Shown piece by piece: positions 6,956-11,770 of a stretch of DNA of 11,770 nucleotides. How positions within the stretch are numbered: the first letter of the stretch is position 1; each line of letters begins with the position of its first letter. The stretch comes from an uncultured Clostridia bacterium (GTDB lineage Bacteria > Bacillota > Clostridia > Monoglobales > Monoglobaceae), in the NCBI GenBank assembly GCA_934463175.1, contig CAKSIW010000075.1, positions 1 through 11,770 of the forward strand, written 5' to 3'. The notes beneath the pieces were generated by a model. The model saw only the letters and a list, made by a program, of their open reading frames with translations, did no database searches and was not told the DNA's origin. The position numbers and the translations under genes were made by a program.

Positions 6956-8320
6956 ATGAAAGTGATTGTATGTGTTAAGGTTTGCGGCGGCGAAATTAAT
7001 CCGTTTGACGAATCGGCATTGGAGCTTGCCCTTTCGCTGACGGAAAATGTTACTGTTTTGTCCATGGGACCGCATGGAACAGAGAATGTGTTAAAGCCTT
7101 TGACGAGACTTGGCTGCCGGGTTCTGCTTTTATCCGACAAAATCTATGCAGGCTCGGACACTCTGGCGACTGCTTATATTTTGTCTAAGGCAGCCGAAAA
7201 ACTGGAGTTTGATGTTATGATTTGCGGCAGACAAAGTATTGACGGAGATACGGCACAGGTGGGTCCTATGCTTGCACAGAATCTTGGGATTTCACTTGTC
7301 ACAGGCGTTGTCGGACTGAAAAAAAATAACGGCGGTATAACGGCAGAAACGCGCGGAGAAACAATTAATTTAAAAACTCCTGTGTTGTTGACGGTTGAAA
7401 GAAGCCGTATTCTGCGTTTTCCGAGTATTTTTTCAGCAGAGGGCAGCGTGGAGGTGTGGAACAACGGGAGGGTCAGATGCGCTCCCGAAAGGTGCGGACT
7501 TGGCGGCTCACCGACTCGCGTTCTTGAATCATTTGAAAACAAAAGCGGGCGCAGAAACTGTAAGTTTATTTCGTATGATGAGCTGGTTCCGCTAATAGAA
7601 AGCATTAAAAAAAAGCCCGATAAAGATAAATGCGGCAGCAAAAAAGAGAAGGGCTGCGGAGCAAGGCTTAAAAAAGTGTGGGCTGTCGGAGAGAAAGCGG
7701 CAAATGCGGCAAGAGCTATTGCTGAAACCGTGACGGTTCTGAGTGAAAGCTCGCCTTGTGAAATTGCGGAAATGGCAGCCGCGGAAAAGCCGGAGGTTAT
7801 CTTGTGGAATTCCGATGCTTGGGGAAGAAGAAATGCGCCGATTGCGGCAGCAATTCTGAAAACCGGATTATGCGCCGACTGCACCTCACTTGATACAGAC
7901 GGAGAAACACTGTATATGTACCGCCCGGCTCGCGGCGGAAGTGTGACAGCGAAAATAAAATGCCTCACGAAACCGCAGATGGCGACTGTCAGAACAGAAT
8001 CCGACAATACGGATATAATTGTGTCGGGGGGAAGAGGAGTGGCTGATAAATTACCGGAGTTAGGCAGCTTTGCAGAAAAAATAGGAGCTGTGCTTTGTGC
8101 GTCAAGAGGACTTGTTGATACGGGGGCAATGCCGTATGAAAAACAGATTGGTCTCACGGGTAAAAACGCAGCACCGAAAATTTATATTGCCGTCGGCATA
8201 AGCGGAGCAATTCATCACACATGTGCAATTGAACAAAGCAGGGTTATTATAGCAATAAACCCTGACCGCGGTGCGCGTATATTTGATTATGCCGATTACG
8301 GAATTGTGAAAGAATTTTAG
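6956..8320 (+). CDS. Single-chain electron transfer flavoprotein, EtfB-EtfA fusion
   Basis: This 454-residue protein joins both ETF subunits. Residues 1-190 are EtfB-like: INPFDESALELAL (14-26), AGSDTLATAY (65-74), GRQSIDGDTAQVGP (91-104), RFPSI (154-158) and GGSPTRV (183-189). A charged, Cys/Lys-rich linker (about 195-238) leads to an EtfA-like half: ADCTSLD (307-313), RPARGG (323-328), PQMATVR (340-346), then the FAD domain with SGGRG (357-361), SRGLVDTG (383-390), QIGLTGK (397-403), AVGISGAIHH (412-421) and AINPD (433-437). Separate EtfB plus EtfA total about 600 residues, so both halves are compact; the segment usually between the first beta strand and the INPxDE motif of EtfB is missing. 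ATG 6956 follows GAAAGGA by 12 bases. It probably accepts electrons from the FAD/Fe-S dehydrogenase genes upstream; bifurcation cannot be judged by eye. Confidence 0.92.
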   Translation: MKVIVCVKVCGGEINPFDESALELALSLTENVTVLSMGPHGTENVLKPLTRLGCRVLLLSDKIYAGSDTLATAYILSKAAEKLEFDVMICGRQSIDGDTAQVGPMLAQNLGISLVTGVVGLKKNNGGITAETRGETINLKTPVLLTVERSRILRFPSIFSAEGSVEVWNNGRVRCAPERCGLGGSPTRVLESFENKSGRRNCKFISYDELVPLIESIKKKPDKDKCGSKKEKGCGARLKKVWAVGEKAANAARAIAETVTVLSESSPCEIAEMAAAEKPEVILWNSDAWGRRNAPIAAAILKTGLCADCTSLDTDGETLYMYRPARGGSVTAKIKCLTKPQMATVRTESDNTDIIVSGGRGVADKLPELGSFAEKIGAVLCASRGLVDTGAMPYEKQIGLTGKNAAPKIYIAVGISGAIHHTCAIEQSRVIIAINPDRGARIFDYADYGIVKEF

Positions 8321-8331
8321 GTGATACAACG

Positions 8332-8371
8332 AAAAAATATAATCGGGACTGTATATCATACAGTCCCGATT
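8332..8371 (-). terminator. Terminator for the GH30 gene, at the convergent junction with etf
   Basis: AATCGGGACTGTA (8341-8353) and TACAGTCCCGATT (8359-8371) form a perfect 13-bp stem with a 5-base loop. Read on the minus strand, a run of six T (8337-8332) follows within three bases of the stem, so it is a good intrinsic terminator for GH30. On the plus strand it starts 21 bases after the etf stop, but the following AGTGTTAAAG is not T-rich, so plus-strand termination would be weaker. Confidence 0.8.
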
Positions 8372-8482
8372 AGTGTTAAAGCAAGCTGTTCAACTCCCGT
8401 GTGCTGACGCCCGGCAAAGGCAACAAGTCAAAATATTCCTAAATTACGCCGATTAAGGCGGGTTCGGATAACTAATATCAGG

Positions 8483-9835
8483 TTACGGTTCAAATACCAT
8501 TGTTGAAATTGATTTCGGCAAAAGCTCCGCATACCACCATTTGTTATTGTAATAATACTGTGCCTGCCGCTTGAAGTCGGTTGCGTTTACCATAACGACA
8601 ACGTGACTTCCGTCGGGGTTGTCGGCAACAACCGTGTCAACCGGGATTCTTGTTCCCCAAGGGAAGCCTATGAGGCACGAATAATCTTCACTCAGCTTTG
8701 CCGAATAGATTTTAGCACCGCGCTGAATATATTTTGAAAAATGCTTGAATGCATGATACTGACCGCTGTATGACAGCTCGCCCGTCTGTGAGTTAAGTGT
8801 TGCGAGACCTCCGCAGGGGAACGGACCTATGTTCGGACCGCCGTCCTCGTCCAAAAGAAGATTCCAGCCAAAGAAGCTTCCGCAGCCGTGAGCAAGGGAA
8901 CGCGCCATAATGATAGACCATTTAATCCAATCGGTGTCATATTTGTCGTTAAGACGCGGACCGCCTTCGGTGAAGTTCCATTTCATATTCGGGTGTGCCG
9001 CCTTTATATTATCGACAAGCTCAACGCCGCCTTCGTAATAGTGAAGTGCAACACTGTCCACGCACTCTGCAAGCTCGGGATATTCGTTAAGAGTCCATAC
9101 GATTCTGGGCCAGCCGATGAAACAGTGGTCATACATCCATATTTCGGTGTCAAGACCGTTTTCTTTCAGCTTTTTCTTCAGCTTAATCATAAACTTTGCT
9201 TCGGTGTCGGGAGACCAAATGCAAGCGACAGATGTGCCTGTCTGGTGTGACTCAGGCTCGTTCTGAGGCGTTACGGCACTGATTTTAATTCCCTCCTCGC
9301 CGTATGCTTTTATGAATTTTACAAAGTAGTCGGCATAACAGTCAAGATACTGCTCACGCATATAACCGCAGGATAAAAGACCGCCGGTTTTCATCCAGCC
9401 GGGAGGACTCCAGGGAGAACCGAGGAATTTAAGCTCAGGATTGTGAGCTATTGCTTCTTTAATCATAGGAACAATAAACTCTTTGTCAATATCAATTGAA
9501 AAGGTTTTAAGCTCGGTATCACCCGGTGTGTCGCAGTATGAATATACAGAGGTTGAATAGTCGCTTGAACCGATCGAAAGCCTTGCAACTGAAAGATTAA
9601 GCCCGTCCTTGCCGTAAATGTCTGACAAAAATGCATCCCTTTGAGCGGGTGTCATAATTGATAATTCATAACATGAGCCTCCTGTGATTGCCACTCCGAA
9701 GCCGCTGAAATTATCATTTACGGGAGTTTTGTTCACTGTGACGGTTGAAATCCAGTCGTTTTTCTGAGCGTTGTTAAAAAGCCGTTTTTCTGTTATCATA
9801 TGGTTTTCGTTGGTTTGGTAAAAGTGTGTTTTCAT
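8483..9835 (-). CDS. GH30-family glycoside hydrolase, glucosylceramidase/beta-glucanase type, cytoplasmic
   Basis: This 450-residue retaining glycosidase of family GH30 (clan A, TIM barrel with side beta-domain) most resembles the glucosylceramidase/beta-1,6-glucanase branch. NFSGFGVAITGGS (42-54) starts the barrel; RLSIGSSDYS (85-94) and GSPWSPPGWMK (139-149) are family landmarks; TPQNEPE (189-195) carries the acid/base Glu193; NFTEGG (287-292) carries the nucleophile Glu290. The last ~90 residues (HAFKHFSKYI, then VVVMVNATD) are the C-terminal strands of the beta-sandwich. There is no signal peptide, so the substrate is probably a small imported glycoside or oligosaccharide. AAAGGA at 9849-9844 on the minus strand, 8 bases before the ATG, supports the start. 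It is divergent from an AraC regulator with its own promoter and is probably regulated by it. Confidence 0.92.
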   Translation of the reverse strand: MKTHFYQTNENHMITEKRLFNNAQKNDWISTVTVNKTPVNDNFSGFGVAITGGSCYELSIMTPAQRDAFLSDIYGKDGLNLSVARLSIGSSDYSTSVYSYCDTPGDTELKTFSIDIDKEFIVPMIKEAIAHNPELKFLGSPWSPPGWMKTGGLLSCGYMREQYLDCYADYFVKFIKAYGEEGIKISAVTPQNEPESHQTGTSVACIWSPDTEAKFMIKLKKKLKENGLDTEIWMYDHCFIGWPRIVWTLNEYPELAECVDSVALHYYEGGVELVDNIKAAHPNMKWNFTEGGPRLNDKYDTDWIKWSIIMARSLAHGCGSFFGWNLLLDEDGGPNIGPFPCGGLATLNSQTGELSYSGQYHAFKHFSKYIQRGAKIYSAKLSEDYSCLIGFPWGTRIPVDTVVADNPDGSHVVVMVNATDFKRQAQYYYNNKWWYAELLPKSISTMVFEP

Positions 9836-9872
9836 GAAAACAGTCCTTTCTTTGAATACTTTCTATGATTTA

Positions 9873-9901
9873 ATTATATAGGATTATTACGGCGTGTTCA
9901 A
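9873..9901 (-). promoter_or_regulatory. Sigma-A type promoter of the GH30 gene
   Basis: On the minus strand TTGAAC (9901-9896) is followed by a 17-base spacer and a perfect TATAAT (9878-9873). This predicts a start near 9866 and a leader of about 30 bases containing the AAAGGA ribosome binding site. Confidence 0.8.
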
Positions 9902-9932
9902 TATATAAATAATGCAGTTTTTTGTATTTTTG

Positions 9933-9950
9933 CGTCAAAAACTATTGACG
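9933..9950. promoter_or_regulatory. Palindrome CGTCAA-N6-TTGACG, candidate operator
   Basis: CGTCAA (9933-9938) and TTGACG (9945-9950) are perfect 6-base inverted arms around AAACTA. The right arm is itself the -35 box of the regulator gene, and the left arm lies about 32 bases upstream of the GH30 -35 box. The position suits autoregulation of the AraC gene. AraC proteins often bind direct repeats, so the palindrome may belong to another protein or be incidental. Confidence 0.4.
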
Positions 9951-9973
9951 GCGGAAGTAAATTTTTGTATACT
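9945..9973 (+). promoter_or_regulatory. Sigma-A type promoter of the AraC-family regulator
   Basis: TTGACG (9945-9950), a 17-base spacer and TATACT (9968-9973) form a near-consensus promoter. The predicted start is near 9980, about 10 bases before ATG 9990, giving a minimal leader that is little more than the ribosome binding site. It also argues against the earlier possible start at 9912, which lies upstream of this promoter. Confidence 0.75.
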
Positions 9974-9989
9974 GATACAGGGTGATGAA

Positions 9990-10772
9990 ATGATTTACAG
10001 CGGTATTGAAAAATTGAATTTTTATGACATCAGCGTTTTGAATCAAACATGGAAAAAAGGCAGCTTTTTTTCGTATGAAACAAAAAGCCGTCCTTGTTTC
10101 GGAATTTGCTTCATTGTTTCCGGAGCAATTAAATATATAACAAAATCAAAGGAGGTTACGGCGGCATCGGGTGATGTAATAATTTTAAAAAAGAGCACCC
10201 GCTACAGGGCTTTGTTTGAAGACGGTTCAACGCATAATATCCTAATAAATTTTTCATGCGCAGGACTCGGCGGCGATGAAGATTTTTTTGAAAGCATGGA
10301 CGAAGAAATCATTGCACTAAGAAACAGAAGAGATTTAAAAAACAGATTTTTTGAAATTTTAAGCTATGACTTCATGAACAACAGAAGATGTATGGTGAAA
10401 TCCGTGCTATACAGCATTTTTGACGAAATGTTCAACTGCGATTTGACCAATGCTCTGTTTGCCGAGATAAAGCATTTCCTGGATTCCGACACAGGTCTGA
10501 AACTGAAAGAGACGGAGCTGGCTGAAAAATGCTCTGTCAGCGTTTCAACACTCCAGCGCGTTTTTAAGAACACATACGGAAAAACAATATCGGAATATAA
10601 AAATGAGCTTAAGATTTCCAAAGCAAAAAAGCTTTTAATCACAGGGAATTACACAATTGAAGAAATTGCGGAAATGCTTGGATTTTGTGACAGTGCATAT
10701 TTCAGCCGGTGCTTTAAAAGGGCGGAGGGGCGGTCGCCGAAAAAATATCTTAAACAATACTACACTATGTAA
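9990..10772 (+). CDS. AraC-family transcriptional regulator, cupin sensor plus double HTH
   Basis: This 260-residue regulator has an N-terminal AraC-type cupin sensor (about residues 30-110, with CFIVSGAIKYI and SGDVIILKKSTRY as strands of the barrel). The C-terminal AraC/XylS DNA-binding domain has helix-turn-helix 1 around 174-195 (ETELAEKCSVSVSTLQRVF) and helix-turn-helix 2 around 222-245 (TIEEIAEMLGFCDSAYFSR), followed by the usual GRSPKKYL. ATG 9990 is preceded by AGGGTGA and lies just after a strong promoter. Its divergence from GH30 suggests that it controls that gene in response to a glycoside or sugar; the ligand is unknown. Confidence 0.9.
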   Translation: MIYSGIEKLNFYDISVLNQTWKKGSFFSYETKSRPCFGICFIVSGAIKYITKSKEVTAASGDVIILKKSTRYRALFEDGSTHNILINFSCAGLGGDEDFFESMDEEIIALRNRRDLKNRFFEILSYDFMNNRRCMVKSVLYSIFDEMFNCDLTNALFAEIKHFLDSDTGLKLKETELAEKCSVSVSTLQRVFKNTYGKTISEYKNELKISKAKKLLITGNYTIEEIAEMLGFCDSAYFSRCFKRAEGRSPKKYLKQYYTM

Positions 10773-10803
10773 AAAAATTTGGGGCGGTCTCTGAGACCGC
10801 CCC
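10771..10803 (-). terminator. Hairpin terminator between convergent regulator genes
   Basis: GGGGCGGTCT (10781-10790) and AGACCGCCCC (10794-10803) form a perfect GC-rich 10-bp stem with a 3-base loop. On the minus strand it is followed by AAA and seven T (10777-10771), so it terminates the YesN-like gene, whose stop is 7 bases away. On the plus strand it begins 8 bases after the AraC stop, but the tail there (ATATCATTTA) is only moderately T-rich, so two-way use is plausible. Confidence 0.8.
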
Positions 10804-10810
10804 ATATCAT

Positions 10811-11770
10811 TTATTGTTTTTTAAATTTCAGTCGGTATTCGCTGGGAACATATCCTGTTTCGTGATGAAATGCTTTGCTGAAATATGATGAAGAGCTGTA
10901 GCCGAGCTTCAGAGCAATTTCCTGTATGGTTTCGTTTGTTTCCGAAAGCAGTTCTTTTGCCTTGTTGAATTTGAGCGTCATGATATATTCCTTAAAATTC
11001 ATATTGGTTTTTTGTTTGAATATTGTGCTTAAATAACAGGTTGATATATAAAACTTTTTTGCAACATCTTCAAGAGTCAGAGGCTGCATATAGTTCTTGT
11101 TCAAGTATTCGGTTATATCAAATATAAGCTTTGAGGTTTTTGTGGAGCGTATATCGTTAATCTGTGCAATTGAGGCTGCAACCAGCTTCTGAATGAGTGC
11201 CTTTAAGGAATCAAGCGTATTGAATCTTTTCAGATATGCCCAAATATCAAATTTGTTAAAAAGATAATTTGGATTTTGTCCAATCTGAATTAGCGCAGTG
11301 GAAATTGTCACTATAAATTCAAGGCAGATTCTCTGGACAATTTCAATCTTAACGGTGTTTTCCTTAAAATTCTCAAACAGTATGTCGATTTGGTTCATTG
11401 CCCCGTCCTTGTTTCCGATTCTGAGGCAGGATATGCAGTTATCAATTGAGTCCTTATAGCTTATAATGTCGGTGGAGGGTTCAACGTCCTGGCAATATAT
11501 AATCTGGTTTCTGCCCATGTAAAAGCTGTGTTCAAGGCAGTTTAAAGCACTTTTGCAGGAAAGATTAAAGCCTGACACAGAGCTGACAATTTCGCCAAGT
11601 CCGATTGAATATGACATTTCGGACTCACTGTAGTTAAAGTCAAGAAGCTTTTTTATCGTGTTTGCAATTTCTATGCACTGACTGAGTGCCGCCTCGGTGC
11701 TCAGTGAGAATTTAAACTTAACAAAAAATGTAAACAGCTCAGGCTCATAAAACGGCAGCAGATAGTAGTC
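10811..11770 (-). CDS. YesN-type AraC-family response regulator (5' partial)
   Basis: The frame stays open from the stop at 10811 to the right edge, giving about 319 visible residues; the ATG at 11617 is therefore internal. The visible part begins in a region (YYLLPFYEPELFTFFVKF, then MSYSIGLGEI, SCKSALNCLE, GRNQIIYCQDV) that resembles the central degenerate-cyclase-like domain of YesN regulators. The last ~100 residues are an AraC DNA-binding domain with helix-turn-helix motifs at LEDVAKKFYISTCYLSTIF and IQEIALKLGYSSSSYFSKAF. YesN proteins are usually about 500 residues with a receiver domain at the N-terminus, which would lie outside the window. Such regulators commonly pair with a sensor histidine kinase and control sugar transport or glycosidase genes. 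The receiver domain is inferred, not seen. Confidence 0.82.
   Translation of the reverse strand, partial: DYYLLPFYEPELFTFFVKFKFSLSTEAALSQCIEIANTIKKLLDFNYSESEMSYSIGLGEIVSSVSGFNLSCKSALNCLEHSFYMGRNQIIYCQDVEPSTDIISYKDSIDNCISCLRIGNKDGAMNQIDILFENFKENTVKIEIVQRICLEFIVTISTALIQIGQNPNYLFNKFDIWAYLKRFNTLDSLKALIQKLVAASIAQINDIRSTKTSKLIFDITEYLNKNYMQPLTLEDVAKKFYISTCYLSTIFKQKTNMNFKEYIMTLKFNKAKELLSETNETIQEIALKLGYSSSSYFSKAFHHETGYVPSEYRLKFKKQ

Noticed and set aside
7174..8157. Long open frame of 327 codons on the minus strand
   Set aside because: It lies wholly antisense to the etf fusion, whose plus-strand frame has clear ETF motifs. The minus-strand translation is Ser/Pro-rich and family-less, as expected from a codon-biased shadow frame.
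8447..8460. Small CGCC-GATTAA-GGCG hairpin in the etf/GH30 gap
   Set aside because: It has only 4 bp and no T-tract. The rest of the gap (8372-8482) shows no gene or conserved element that I can support.
8888..9250. Plus-strand open frame of 120 codons
   Set aside because: It is antisense to GH30, covering the catalytic Glu regions of the real gene, with no ribosome binding site or recognisable domain.
9912..9989. Earlier ATG for the AraC regulator
   Set aside because: It would put the start upstream of the TTGACG/TATACT promoter. The added residues are not part of the cupin domain, and ATG 9990 has AGGGTGA before it.
11615..11617. ATG at 11617 as the true start of the YesN-like gene
   Set aside because: The frame continues open for 51 more codons to the window edge with regulator-like sequence, and no ribosome binding site precedes this ATG.
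1..11770. CRISPR arrays, tRNA/rRNA genes, insertion sequences, attachment sites
   Set aside because: I found no regularly spaced repeats, no tRNA-like cloverleaf, and no transposase or integrase motif in either strand's coding frames.

Overview
The window (about 45% G+C by eye, purine-rich AGGAGG-type ribosome binding sites, tightly packed operons, AraC/YesN-type regulators) looks like a chromosomal catabolic region of an anaerobic low-to-mid-GC Firmicute, most likely a gut Clostridia member. This assignment is inferred from gene content and style. I see no rRNA, tRNA, CRISPR array or insertion sequence.

Left region (1-6876, + strand): one compact operon of at least seven genes, entering from beyond the left edge. 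In order it has a GlcD/alkyl-DHAP-synthase-like FAD-linked dehydrogenase (5' end missing), a GlcF/HdrD-like two-[4Fe-4S] protein whose C-terminal CCG domains have lost nearly all their cysteines, a class II (zinc) DHAP-forming aldolase, a PfkB sugar kinase, an IolB-type isomerase, a DUF4867-type protein of unknown function and an FGGY (xylulokinase-like) kinase. Genes overlap or lie within a few bases of each other.

Centre (6883-8320, + strand): an intrinsic terminator hairpin whose T-tract touches the ribosome binding site of a single-chain EtfB-EtfA fusion, an electron-transfer flavoprotein with a shortened beta half and a shortened alpha N-terminal half. The FAD dehydrogenase, Fe-S protein and ETF together look like a flavin-based electron transfer module. 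The IolB-like isomerase, PfkB kinase and class II aldolase match, in order of chemistry, the lower half of myo-inositol catabolism (5-deoxyglucuronate to 2-deoxy-5-ketogluconate, to its 6-phosphate, to DHAP plus malonate semialdehyde). The upstream inositol enzymes (IolG, IolE, IolD) are not in this window. The working hypothesis is a sugar-acid, polyol or inositol-like catabolic locus in which an oxidation step feeds electrons to ETF.

Right region (8321-11770): a minus-strand cytoplasmic GH30 glycosidase is divergent from a plus-strand AraC-family regulator. The short intergenic region holds a near-consensus promoter for each gene and a palindrome over the regulator's -35 box, so this is probably a self-contained regulated glycosidase unit. 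The regulator converges on a minus-strand YesN-type response regulator that runs off the right edge. Perfect hairpins with T-tracts on the minus strand close both convergent junctions.
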